Below, in pieces: positions 1-6,748 of a stretch of DNA of 12,270 nucleotides (position 1 is the first letter of the stretch; each line of letters begins with the position of its first letter). The notes under the pieces are model-generated. The model searched no databases. It worked only from the letters and a program-made list of their open reading frames with translations, and was not told where the DNA came from. The position numbers and the translations under genes are program-made. Source of the DNA: Opitutales bacterium (GTDB lineage Bacteria > Verrucomicrobiota > Verrucomicrobiia > Opitutales > Oceanipulchritudinaceae); assembly GCA_007123395.1 (NCBI GenBank), contig SKLD01000511.1, positions 1-12,270 on the forward strand, in the 5' to 3' direction.

Positions 1-520
1 AAATACGGCGGTGCTTGTATTCGAGCGTTATCGAAGAGGCGCCGGGAATGTGACCGGCAGGATGGAAGGTTACAACAAGGGCCTCGCCCGTGGCGCTGGA
101 AAAGATGCGTGGTTGATCGAAGCCGAGGGGGAAGACCCGCGTACCCATTCGCTCGATCTCCGATCGGGTGTAGAGCGGGTATTCGGTGATGGCTTCGTCT
201 TCCCGCTGGCGCACCATGACGTTGTAGGAATTTTGCAGCATGCGGCGGGCGAGCAGCTTGGATGGGGCGCTCATGACGAGCGTGCTCTCCGGGTGGTGTC
301 GCATGAGCACGGGCATGGCCCCCAGGTGGTCGAGGTGGCAATGCGTGAGCAAAATCAGGTCGACGGGAAGGTCGTGCGCCAGATCGAGGGCGGGCAAGGC
401 GCGGTTTCCGGCTTCTTTGGGGCTGAGGCCGGCGTCAATGGCGATGCGGAAAGGGCCGATCTCAAGGAGCAGGCAGTTGGCGTCGATGCCGCCACGGCGG
501 TTGAGGTCGGTCAGTTTCAA
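1..520 (-). CDS. beta-CASP-type metallo-beta-lactamase-fold nuclease, N-terminal part (runs off left edge)
   Basis: The minus-strand frame reads 173 residues before leaving the window. Residues 59-67 read THCHLDHLG, the HxHxDH metal-binding motif (H60, H62, D64, H65). A second block, HPAGHIPGASSI, lies about 25 residues before the cut and matches the downstream metal-site histidine of RNA-processing beta-CASP enzymes (CPSF/YSH1-like exonucleases). The YTRSEIER segment before it is also typical of that group. Expected role: Zn-dependent cytoplasmic RNA or DNA nuclease. The beta-CASP domain itself lies outside the window, so the subfamily is inferred. The start is TTG at 520: an in-frame TGA lies at 526-524, and AAGG sits 7 bases upstream of the TTG. 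The gene follows thiS by 34 bases and is probably co-transcribed with it, with no known link to thiamine. Confidence 0.8.
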   Translation of the reverse strand, partial: MKLTDLNRRGGIDANCLLLEIGPFRIAIDAGLSPKEAGNRALPALDLAHDLPVDLILLTHCHLDHLGAMPVLMRHHPESTLVMSAPSKLLARRMLQNSYNVMVRQREDEAITEYPLYTRSEIERMGTRVFPLGFDQPRIFSSATGEALVVTFHPAGHIPGASSITLEYKHRRI

Positions 521-554
521 AGGTCAGCCTTGCAAAGTATGGAGGGTGCGGTGC

Positions 555-770
555 TCAACCGCCCGCGACAATACGGAGGATCTCAAGGCGGTCGCCGTCC
601 TTGAGGACTGTTCGGTCGATGGCGTCGCGCGGGAGGGCGCGGCCGTTGTGCTCGACGACGACATGGGCGGGGGGCAGGCCCTGGCTCTCGATAAAACGGC
701 GGAGCGGCATGGCGGCAGCGATCCGGAAGGATTCGCCATTGGCTTCAACGGTGACGGTGTTCTCGGACAT
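555..770 (-). CDS. thiS: ThiS, sulfur carrier protein for thiazole synthesis
   Basis: This 71-residue ubiquitin-like protein ends in the diagnostic Gly-Gly (IVAGG). In this family the C-terminal glycine is adenylylated by ThiF and converted to a thiocarboxylate, which donates sulfur to ThiG. The size (usually 65-70 residues), the N-terminal strand VTVEANG, and the ALPRDAIDRTVLKDGDRLEI block are all typical. It starts with ATG at 770, 24 bases after thiH ends, with no clear Shine-Dalgarno, so translational coupling is likely. Neither ThiF nor a cysteine desulfurase is in the window, so the sulfur-loading enzymes must be encoded elsewhere. Identity is secure from the combination of length, the GG tail and the thiG-thiH context. 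Confidence 0.95.
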   Translation of the reverse strand: MSENTVTVEANGESFRIAAAMPLRRFIESQGLPPAHVVVEHNGRALPRDAIDRTVLKDGDRLEILRIVAGG

Positions 771-794
771 GGTCGTGTACGGAAAAAGGATGGA

Positions 795-1955
795 TCAGGC
801 ACCGCCGGAGACGAGGGCTTGGTCGAAGTCTTTCCACACCGGCTCGTAGCCTTGGGCGCGGATCATGGCGGCGACAGTGGCCGGGCTGCGCTCATCGGCG
901 ATATGGAACTGCTCGCCAGGCTGGGCGTCTTTGGTCTGGGTCCAGGTGGTTTCGTCGAAGGAGCTGTAGCCTCCGGGTTCGGTGGAGGCACCCGCGCTCA
1001 TGTGGGTGACGCCAAGACGAACGAGCCCGTTGCGCAGGGCCGGATGCTCGCGCGTGGAAAGGACGATGCCCGCGTGCGGCAAGAGCAACCGGAAGGCGGC
1101 AATGAGCTGCACGAGTTCCCGGTCGCTCATGGAAAATCTCGGGTCGGGTTGGAAGCCGCCAGCGGCGGGGCGCATCCGGGGGATGCTGATCGAGATCTGT
1201 GCCTTCCAGCAGTGTTGGAGCAGATGCCGCGCATGGGCGGCGACGGAAAGGGCCTCGTGACGCCAGTCATGCAGACCGAAGAGCGCTCCGATACCGAGGC
1301 GCCGGAACCCTGCGGCGTAGGCTCGCTCTGGTGTGTCCATGCGCCATTCGTAGTGTTTTTTCGGGCCGGCGGTGTGCAGGGTCGTGTAGGTGGGCTTGTG
1401 ATAGGTTTCCTGATACACCACGAGTGATTCGCAGCCGGCGGCGACCATCGGGCGGTAGGGCTCTGTCTCGAGCGGGCCGAGTTCGAGGGCGATGCCGGGG
1501 ACTATTTCGAGGCTGCGCCGCACGACTTCCTCCACGTATCCGTTGGAAACATACTTCGGATGTTCGCCTGCGACGAGCAGGATGGAGCGGAAACCCTGGC
1601 GTGCGAGCTTGCCCACTTCGTCGACGACCTGCTCAACCGGCAGGGTGACACGCGGGATCGGGTTATTGCGCGAGAAGCCGCAATAAGTGCAGATATTAAC
1701 ACATTCGTTGGAAAGGTAGATGGGCGCGAAGAGCCGGATCACCTTGCCGAAGTGCCGCTGCGTGACAGCTTGGGATCGGGCTGCCAGCCCCTCCAGCCGA
1801 GTCTGCGCGGCAGGCGAGAGGAGCGCGCCGAACTCGCGCAGGTTGCGGGCTGTCCCCCGCGCGAGGACGGCGTCGACGGTAGCTGCCGAGGTGTCTTCGG
1901 ACTGACGGACGAGTGCCTCAACGGGCAATTGAGAATAGATTTCGGAAAATCCCAT
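795..1955 (-). CDS. thiH: ThiH, 2-iminoacetate synthase (radical SAM tyrosine lyase)
   Basis: This 386-residue protein carries the radical-SAM cluster motif CVNICTYC (C85, C89, C92; CX3CX2C), followed by GFSRNN as in ThiH. In the known pathway ThiH binds a [4Fe-4S] cluster, cleaves S-adenosylmethionine and splits L-tyrosine into p-cresol and dehydroglycine (2-iminoacetate), the C-N unit for the thiazole ring. Other family-typical segments are LLVAGEHP, ELGPLETEPY, VYQETYH, and GALFGLHDWRHEA. The full length is normal for ThiH. Using ThiH rather than the oxygen-dependent glycine oxidase ThiO fits an organism that can make thiamine at low oxygen. It starts with ATG at 1955, 28 bases after thiG, with no obvious Shine-Dalgarno, and forms one transcription unit with thiG and thiS. 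Confidence 0.96.
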   Translation of the reverse strand: MGFSEIYSQLPVEALVRQSEDTSAATVDAVLARGTARNLREFGALLSPAAQTRLEGLAARSQAVTQRHFGKVIRLFAPIYLSNECVNICTYCGFSRNNPIPRVTLPVEQVVDEVGKLARQGFRSILLVAGEHPKYVSNGYVEEVVRRSLEIVPGIALELGPLETEPYRPMVAAGCESLVVYQETYHKPTYTTLHTAGPKKHYEWRMDTPERAYAAGFRRLGIGALFGLHDWRHEALSVAAHARHLLQHCWKAQISISIPRMRPAAGGFQPDPRFSMSDRELVQLIAAFRLLLPHAGIVLSTREHPALRNGLVRLGVTHMSAGASTEPGGYSSFDETTWTQTKDAQPGEQFHIADERSPATVAAMIRAQGYEPVWKDFDQALVSGGA

Positions 1956-1983
1956 GGGTCGGTGCGTGGCCGCCGGAGCGGTG

Positions 1984-2775
1984 TTAGCCGAGGAATGAAG
2001 TCAGCGGCGAGGTAGCAACGGCGTGCTCAGCGGTCGTACTAAGGCCTGTCTCATAGGCCGACCGACCGCTCTCGACGGCGAGAGCGAAGGCGCGAGCCAT
2101 GCGTGCCGGATCGGAGGCCACGGCGATGGCTGTGTTGACGAGGACGGCGTCGGCCCCCATTTCCATGGCGGCAGCGGCATGGCTGGGTGCGCCGATGCCG
2201 GCGTCGACAACGACGGGGACACGCGCTTGTTCGATGATAATGCGGATCTGTGCCTCGGTCTCGAGGCCGCGGTTGGAGCCGATGGGTGAGCCGAGAGGCA
2301 TGACAGTGGCGCAGCCGACGTCTTGCAGACGTGCCGCGAGAACAGGGTCCGCGTTGATGTATGGAAGAACCGTGAAGCCCTCGGCGACGAGAACTTCAGC
2401 GGCCTTCAGCGTCTCGATTGGATCGGGGAGAAGGTAGTTGGGGTCGGGGTGGATCTCGAGCTTGATCCACTTGGGCAGACCGGAGGCGGCGGCGAGACGC
2501 GCGATGCGCACGGCCTCGGCGGCATCCATTGCTCCGGCGGTGTTGGCGAGAATGAGGAAGCGCTTCGGGTCGAGGTAGTCGAGGATGTCGGCGAAGGGGT
2601 CGGCCCCGCGCAGACTGGCGCGTTTGAGTGCGACGGTGACAAGACCGCTACCGCTCGCCACGCACGCGTCGCGCATGATTTCGTTGGAAGCGAATTTGCC
2701 CGTGCCCACGAGCAGCCGCGAGGGAAACTCGCGGCCGGCGATGCGCAGGGGCTCTGTGCCAAGGTTGCCGGACAT
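1984..2775 (-). CDS. thiG: ThiG, thiazole synthase
   Basis: This 263-residue TIM-barrel enzyme condenses 1-deoxy-D-xylulose 5-phosphate, dehydroglycine and the ThiS thiocarboxylate to make the thiazole phosphate carboxylate. The Schiff-base lysine is K105 in WIKLEIH (K96 in the B. subtilis enzyme). The phosphate-binding segments VMPLGSPIGS and VVVDAGIGAPSHA, and the N-terminal SRLLVGTGKF, are present and intact. The chosen start is ATG at 2775 (MSGNLGTEP), which gives the normal family length. The frame stays open for 89 codons upstream, but that part overlaps the GNAT gene and looks non-coding. An alternative start seven codons earlier (MRVRCAI) has AAGG one base away, which is poor spacing. 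It is second-to-third in the lexA-led minus-strand unit, and no TPP riboswitch precedes it. Confidence 0.95.
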   Translation of the reverse strand: MSGNLGTEPLRIAGREFPSRLLVGTGKFASNEIMRDACVASGSGLVTVALKRASLRGADPFADILDYLDPKRFLILANTAGAMDAAEAVRIARLAAASGLPKWIKLEIHPDPNYLLPDPIETLKAAEVLVAEGFTVLPYINADPVLAARLQDVGCATVMPLGSPIGSNRGLETEAQIRIIIEQARVPVVVDAGIGAPSHAAAAMEMGADAVLVNTAIAVASDPARMARAFALAVESGRSAYETGLSTTAEHAVATSPLTSFLG

Positions 2776-2837
2776 AATGGCGCAACGTACGCGCATACCT
2801 TGCCTTTGCAACGGGAAAGGCGCTGGGATCCCCGAGG

Positions 2838-3311
2838 CTAGGCGGGCGGCGTAAGTTTTTTCTCCATCATCGTCTGCGGGATCTTTCCGTAAAGGGTCGG
2901 GGCCGCTCCGGTGGCACGGTAACCGAGGCGGATGTAGAAGCTGACGGCATCCTCCCGCGCGTGAAGATGGATCCGCCGGATGTTGCGCCGGTACGCGGCT
3001 TCTTCGAGCGCCCCCATAACGGCTCGCCCGAGACCTCTGCAACGGTGGTCGGGATCGCAGCCGACGTAGCGCACACGGGCATTGGCGGCGTCAACAAGGT
3101 GCAGTCGCCCGATCGCGAGAACGTCGCCCTCAGGGCCGAAGACGGCGCGGTGTACAGCGGTGTCCTCGTATTCGTCGCGCTCACTGCCGGGCGGTTGGCC
3201 GAGCGGTGCGCGCAACCATTCCCAACGGGCCGCAAAGTAAGCCTCCCACTCGTCCGGCGTGGACGGTGCCCGCGCGGAGGCGGAGGCGGGCGACGTGGAA
3301 TGGGCGGTCAT
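2838..3311 (-). CDS. GNAT-family N-acetyltransferase
   Basis: This 157-residue protein has the acetyl-CoA-binding motif A: YVGCDPDHRCRGLGRAVM, with R90-x-x-G93-x-G95 fitting the R/Q-x-x-G-x-G/A loop. A C-terminal block, AVSFYIRLGY, is the usual motif B region of small GNATs. The N-terminal segment around residues 30-55 (RWEWLRAPLG...GSERDEYED) resembles GNATs of the ElaA/YjcF type. It should transfer an acetyl group from acetyl-CoA to an amine; the substrate cannot be read from the sequence. The first 18 residues are Ala/Ser/Pro-rich, so the true start could lie slightly downstream. It lies 37 bases after lexA and 62 bases before thiG, so it is probably co-transcribed. Its position gives no clear function in either SOS repair or thiamine synthesis. 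Confidence 0.88.
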   Translation of the reverse strand: MTAHSTSPASASARAPSTPDEWEAYFAARWEWLRAPLGQPPGSERDEYEDTAVHRAVFGPEGDVLAIGRLHLVDAANARVRYVGCDPDHRCRGLGRAVMGALEEAAYRRNIRRIHLHAREDAVSFYIRLGYRATGAAPTLYGKIPQTMMEKKLTPPA

Positions 3312-3348
3312 TGGTAACTCTGCCCTGACGGTGGCGTGCCGCGGGGAG

Positions 3349-3984
3349 CTACAGGTGGCGGACGACGGCCCGGGCTACGCCCTGCACGACGAGTTCGGCT
3401 ACGGGGTGCAGAGTGGGGTAGCGCCGGTTTTCGGCTTTGAGGTAGGGTGGTTCACCCGGTTTGTTGACGAAGCGCTTGAGCGTCGTCTCCCCGTCAATGA
3501 GGGCGGCAACGATATCCCCGTCTTTCGGCGCGCTCTGCTCAACGATGACGGTGTCTCCGTCGAAGATACCTGCGTCGACCATGCTTTCGCCCCGAACCTT
3601 GAGACCGAAGCTGCGGCGGGAACGCCGGATTCCGGCGGACTCGACGTCAATCTGGAGGCGGCCGATCTCGCCCGAGGTTTCGACGCCGTCGGGATAGCCT
3701 GCCGCGATGTGCCCGTATACGGGTATCTCAAGGACGTCCAGCGCCTCCCGCGGCGGGCTGTCGTCGTTCAAGTCGAGATTGATGCGGTAGGTGCGCGCCT
3801 GGCCGGGGATCCGGCTGATGTAGCCTTTGCGCTCAAGGGCGCGGATATGCCCCATGACGGCATTGGTGCTGCGGAAACCGAAATGTTGCTCGATTTCGCG
3901 AAAACTCGGCCAAGTGCCGTGTTCGCGCATGTGCAGTTGCAGGTAACCGAGGACTTCTTGCTGCCGAACGGTGAGATCTTTCAT
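3349..3984 (-). CDS. lexA: LexA, SOS-response repressor and self-cleaving protease
   Basis: This 211-residue protein has the standard LexA layout. Residues 1-70 form a winged helix: the opening MKDLTVRQQEVL and a recognition region FREIEQHFGFRSTNAVMGHI are typical. The cleavage site is A95-G96 in HIAAGYP. The S24 protease domain has the catalytic serine S134 in RGESMVDAGI and the lysine K170 in TTLKRF. On DNA damage, RecA filaments stimulate self-cleavage and derepress repair genes. The start is ATG at 3984; the frame is open for 23 more codons upstream, but that part spans the promoter and is unlike LexA. There is no Shine-Dalgarno, consistent with a nearly leaderless mRNA. LexA heads the unit that continues into the GNAT and thiazole genes. 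All key residues are intact. Confidence 0.96.
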   Translation of the reverse strand: MKDLTVRQQEVLGYLQLHMREHGTWPSFREIEQHFGFRSTNAVMGHIRALERKGYISRIPGQARTYRINLDLNDDSPPREALDVLEIPVYGHIAAGYPDGVETSGEIGRLQIDVESAGIRRSRRSFGLKVRGESMVDAGIFDGDTVIVEQSAPKDGDIVAALIDGETTLKRFVNKPGEPPYLKAENRRYPTLHPVAELVVQGVARAVVRHL

Positions 3985-3994
3985 ACTAAGCAAA

Positions 3995-4023
3995 TGTTTA
4001 GGTGTTTTTGTGTTCACAGTCAA
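3995..4023 (-). promoter_or_regulatory. Putative sigma-70-type promoter of lexA (TTGACT-17-TAAACA)
   Basis: On the minus strand a -35 hexamer TTGACT (4023-4018) is followed by a 17-base spacer and a -10 hexamer TAAACA (4000-3995). The predicted start of transcription is near 3988, only about 4 bases before the lexA ATG, so the transcript would be almost leaderless. The spacer holds repeated AACAC units (GAACACAAAAACACC), a plausible place for LexA to bind and repress itself. A single GAACA half-site is present, but I see no complete palindromic LexA box. The hexamers and spacing are read directly; promoter activity and autoregulation are inferred. Confidence 0.55.
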
Positions 4024-4065
4024 GTGAAAATCCGCCAAATTTGTCTGTCGCATTCCCGGCTGTTC

Positions 4066-4087
4066 GGCGCGCGCTGCGGCGCGCGTC
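4066..4087. repeat. GC-rich inverted repeat (hairpin) without T-tract
   Basis: The arms CGCGCGC (4068-4074) and GCGCGCG (4079-4085) pair perfectly across a TGCG loop. A G-T wobble and a G-C pair extend the stem to nine pairs. No run of T follows on either strand, so it is not a standard intrinsic terminator. It lies about 60 bases upstream of the lexA promoter. Its role is unknown and it may be incidental in GC-rich DNA. Confidence 0.4.
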
Positions 4088-4513
4088 GCCTTGATGAAGG
4101 ATTATTTGAACGATCAGCCGTTTTCTGTGATCGGATGAAGCAATGGTATCGTTCGGAACCCCTTTGAATACCTCCGCCCTTTCCGCCGAGTGTTTGGCGC
4201 TGATCCGACTTCCCGCTTCGCCGGTCACGATGGCGCGCGGGTCCAGTTCGTCGCGAATTGGCACCGGTGTGTCGCAAAGCGAGAATCTTTGGTTGACATG
4301 ACTCTCCGCGGAACGTTCAGACATGTGTCACAAATGGGTTTCAGTTCATGCCATTGACTTGCCGGGGTTAACTGTCAGGATTCGAATGTTTTTATCGCCC
4401 GCTCACCTCGCGGTTTCTCCGGAAGTCCCGGTGACGCGGCCCGAACTTCAGGATTAAGTTGAACCTTTTGCCTCAGTGTTTTTTTACTTCGGAAAATCAT
4501 TAAAACGACTCAC

Positions 4514-5296
4514 ATGAAAAGAAAATTACTCTTCGCCCTCGCGGTTGCCTTTGCGGCACCCGGTGTGGCCTCCGCCCAAAACCCGGACCAAGTCCGCGAA
4601 CGTATCGAAGGCACGCGCGCGACGATCGAGCAAATGGTCCGTGTCCGCACGACGCTTTCGGAGACGCGCCGTGATTGGGAGATTTACCAAGAGACGGCAC
4701 AACGGCGGATCGATCTTTTCCGCTCGGAGCGTGAAGATTTGCAGCTCCGCATCGAAGAGACGGAGGCGCGCACGACCGAGGCCGAGCGCCGTATCGCCGA
4801 GATCCGCGAGGATATAGACGCGGTGCGCGCGGCGAACCGCTCTATCCAGGACGCATTGCCGGGGCTGGAAGCGCGGATGCGCGAAATGGCACAATTTTTC
4901 CCGCGCCCGTTGCGCACCCGTGTGGAGAGGCTTGTCGGCCAGCTCGGGCGCTCGCAGCAGGCTTCCGACCGCATGGCCGTGGTCGTCGGCCTCATGAATG
5001 AGGCGGACCGCTTTAACTCGCTCTTCACTCTCGATGTCGACGAGCGGCGCTTGGACAACGGTGAGATCGTCAGCGTCGACGTGATCTACATGGGGCTCGC
5101 ATTAGCTTATTATGTTGACCGTGAAGGCAATGTCGCCGGCTATGGAGTGCCGGCGGACGGCGGTTGGGAGTGGACGGAGCGGCCTGAACTCGTCGGGCCT
5201 GTGCGGCGCGCTGTTGAGTTCTATGCGGGCCGCGTAAAACCGGCTCAAGCCGTACGCCTTCCGGTCCGTATCACCGACATCACTTTGAGCGAGTGA
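4514..5296 (+). CDS. DUF3450 family exported coiled-coil protein of the Ton cluster
   Basis: This 260-residue protein has a signal peptide: MKRK, a hydrophobic core, then a probable cleavage after ASA at residue 21. Residues about 23-125 are highly charged and heptad-like (many E, R, Q), a long coiled coil. A compact C-terminal part follows with blocks typical of DUF3450, such as FFPRPLRTRVERL, LMNEADRFN, and VDVIYMGLALAYYVD. DUF3450 proteins are usually encoded directly ahead of a TtpC/ExbB/ExbD/TonB set; their biochemical role is not established. It should be periplasmic and probably supports or gates the energy-transducing complex. It starts the plus-strand cluster, and the next gene begins 29 bases after its stop. 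The ATG at 4514 is chosen because it opens directly on the signal peptide; no Shine-Dalgarno is visible. Confidence 0.87.
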   Translation: MKRKLLFALAVAFAAPGVASAQNPDQVRERIEGTRATIEQMVRVRTTLSETRRDWEIYQETAQRRIDLFRSEREDLQLRIEETEARTTEAERRIAEIREDIDAVRAANRSIQDALPGLEARMREMAQFFPRPLRTRVERLVGQLGRSQQASDRMAVVVGLMNEADRFNSLFTLDVDERRLDNGEIVSVDVIYMGLALAYYVDREGNVAGYGVPADGGWEWTERPELVGPVRRAVEFYAGRVKPAQAVRLPVRITDITLSE

Positions 5297-5325
5297 GCGA
5301 CTCAAACTTTAAGCATTCCAAAACG

Positions 5326-6729
5326 ATGAAAAAACTTTTAGTCACCCTTTCCTTTGTTCTCGGCGTCGGCTTCCTCGGCGCGCAGGAATTCGATGCCGCC
5401 GTCCGGCAGGCGCAGGAACGCCTTGAGCGCGCCCAACAGCAGCTGGAGGCTCTGAATGAAGAGATCACGGAGAAGCGCCCGCCGCTCGCGGCGGAACTTG
5501 ATACTTTGGAAGACGAGGTTGTGCGCCTGCGCGCTGAGGTGTCCGACGCTGCCCGCATCCGGCAGAGCGTGGACCTTGAGGTCAGCCAATTGCAGCAGCG
5601 CCTGCGCGACATCCGCGAAAACAACAACTACATCAAGTCGACGCTCCTTAACGACTACTTCCGCCGCTTCGAAAACAATATCGACGAGTCGGAGATCCCG
5701 GTCTACCGCGAGAAAATCCGGCGCACTCTGGAACTGCTGGAAGCGGACGATCCCATGGACGACGAGGAGATCTTCGAGCACCAGCTCGCCCTCCTCGACA
5801 TCGCCTTGCGGAGGTTGGGCAACATCATCGGGGGCAAACGGTTCGAGGGTGAGGCATCCATCGCTCGCGGCGCCATCCGCGAAGGAACGTTCGTTCTCGT
5901 CGGCCCCAACTCATACTTCCAGTCGGATGACGGGGAACTCGTCGGTATCTCCCGCGGCACCCACAATAACCGCGCCGACATATACCTCCTGCCGCAGTTT
6001 CGGTCCGGCATCGCGCAACTAATCGAGACCGGCGAAGGGGAGATTCCCGTCGACACCACCGACGGCGAGGCTTGGGAAGCCGAGGAGCATACCATGACCC
6101 TCGCCGAGGAGATCCGCACGGGCGGCCCCGTCATGGTGCCTATCCTTACCCTCGTGTTTGTCGCGGCGGTTATCGCCGTCTTCAAGACCTTCGAACTCTT
6201 CTCTGTTAAAGCGGCGAAGGAACGCGACTTGCGGACGATCCTCGGACACATTCGCGAAGGCAATAAAGACAAGGCCTTGGCGCATGCCAAATCCGTCGGC
6301 GGTCCGGTGGGTGACATGCTTACCGCGGCGGTCGAAAATGCGGACGAAAACAAGGAGGTTGTTGAGGAAATTCTCTACGAAAAGATCATCAACACCCAAC
6401 CCAAGCTGGAACGGTTCCTCGCCATCATCGCCGTGACGGCGGCGACCGCACCGCTCCTCGGCCTCCTCGGGACGGTTACGGGGATGATTCGTACCTTCAA
6501 GCTTATCACCATCGTCGGCACCGGTGACGCCCGGAATTTCGCCGCCGGTATTTCCGAGGCGCTCATCACGACCAAATGGGGTCTCATGATCGCCATTCCG
6601 ACGCTCATTGTGCATGCGCTCCTCAACCGCAAGGCCAAGGGCGTTGTCGCGAGCATGGAGCAGACTGCCGTCGGATTTATCAACGGAATCGAAGAAATCC
6701 GCTTGGGTAATAAGAAGGACGCCGCCTGA
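5326..6729 (+). CDS. TtpC-like MotA/TolQ/ExbB proton-channel protein with long periplasmic N-terminal extension
   Basis: This 467-residue protein begins with a signal peptide (MKKLLVTL...GAQ, about 20 residues). A periplasmic region of about 245 residues follows; its first 100 residues are a coiled coil. Then comes an ExbB/TolQ-type domain with three membrane segments near residues 268-290, 366-388 and 412-435. The motif APLLGLLGTVTGMI in the second and the ALITTKWGLMIAIP block in the third are hallmarks of MotA/TolQ/ExbB channels. This build matches TtpC of Vibrio TonB2 systems, an extra ExbB-like subunit needed for TonB2-dependent transport there. ATG 5326 is chosen because it opens on the signal peptide; an earlier GTG at 5293 overlaps the previous stop and would bury it. 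The gene is followed by a separate, ordinary ExbB after 19 bases. Confidence 0.88.
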   Translation: MKKLLVTLSFVLGVGFLGAQEFDAAVRQAQERLERAQQQLEALNEEITEKRPPLAAELDTLEDEVVRLRAEVSDAARIRQSVDLEVSQLQQRLRDIRENNNYIKSTLLNDYFRRFENNIDESEIPVYREKIRRTLELLEADDPMDDEEIFEHQLALLDIALRRLGNIIGGKRFEGEASIARGAIREGTFVLVGPNSYFQSDDGELVGISRGTHNNRADIYLLPQFRSGIAQLIETGEGEIPVDTTDGEAWEAEEHTMTLAEEIRTGGPVMVPILTLVFVAAVIAVFKTFELFSVKAAKERDLRTILGHIREGNKDKALAHAKSVGGPVGDMLTAAVENADENKEVVEEILYEKIINTQPKLERFLAIIAVTAATAPLLGLLGTVTGMIRTFKLITIVGTGDARNFAAGISEALITTKWGLMIAIPTLIVHALLNRKAKGVVASMEQTAVGFINGIEEIRLGNKKDAA

Positions 6730-6748
6730 GGCCTGCTCCCTGAACCCG

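Larger units (their letters stand above)
3985..4513. other. Divergent intergenic region between lexA and the Ton cluster (529 bases)
   Basis: No convincing gene lies here. It holds the lexA promoter (3995-4023), a strong GC hairpin (4066-4087), two small palindromes (GTTCGGAAC at 4151-4159 and GAACGTTC at 4311-4318), and an 8-base direct repeat TCAGGATT (4375-4382 and 4448-4455). For the rightward genes I see only weak promoter candidates, for example TTGAAC (4459-4464) with TTTTAC 17 bases later. A TTGACA at 4293-4298 has no good -10 partner. The region is long enough for regulator sites such as a Fur-type box, but I could not recognise one. Confidence 0.5.

Noticed and set aside
240..1427. 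395-residue open frame on the plus strand over thiH and thiS
   Set aside because: It is antisense to thiH and thiS, which have clear catalytic motifs, and its translation has no recognisable domain; it is a by-product of GC-rich third positions.
3259..4167. 302-residue open frame on the plus strand over lexA and the GNAT gene
   Set aside because: It lies antisense to two well-supported genes and no protein family is recognisable.
4311..4318. GAACGTTC as a LexA operator
   Set aside because: The half-sites abut without the spacer expected of GAAC-N4-GTTC or TGTTC-N4-GAACA operators, and it lies about 300 bases from the lexA start.
3998..4324. 108-residue minus-strand frame upstream of lexA
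   Set aside because: It runs through the lexA promoter and the GC hairpin, has no Shine-Dalgarno and no recognisable motif; I treat it as non-coding.
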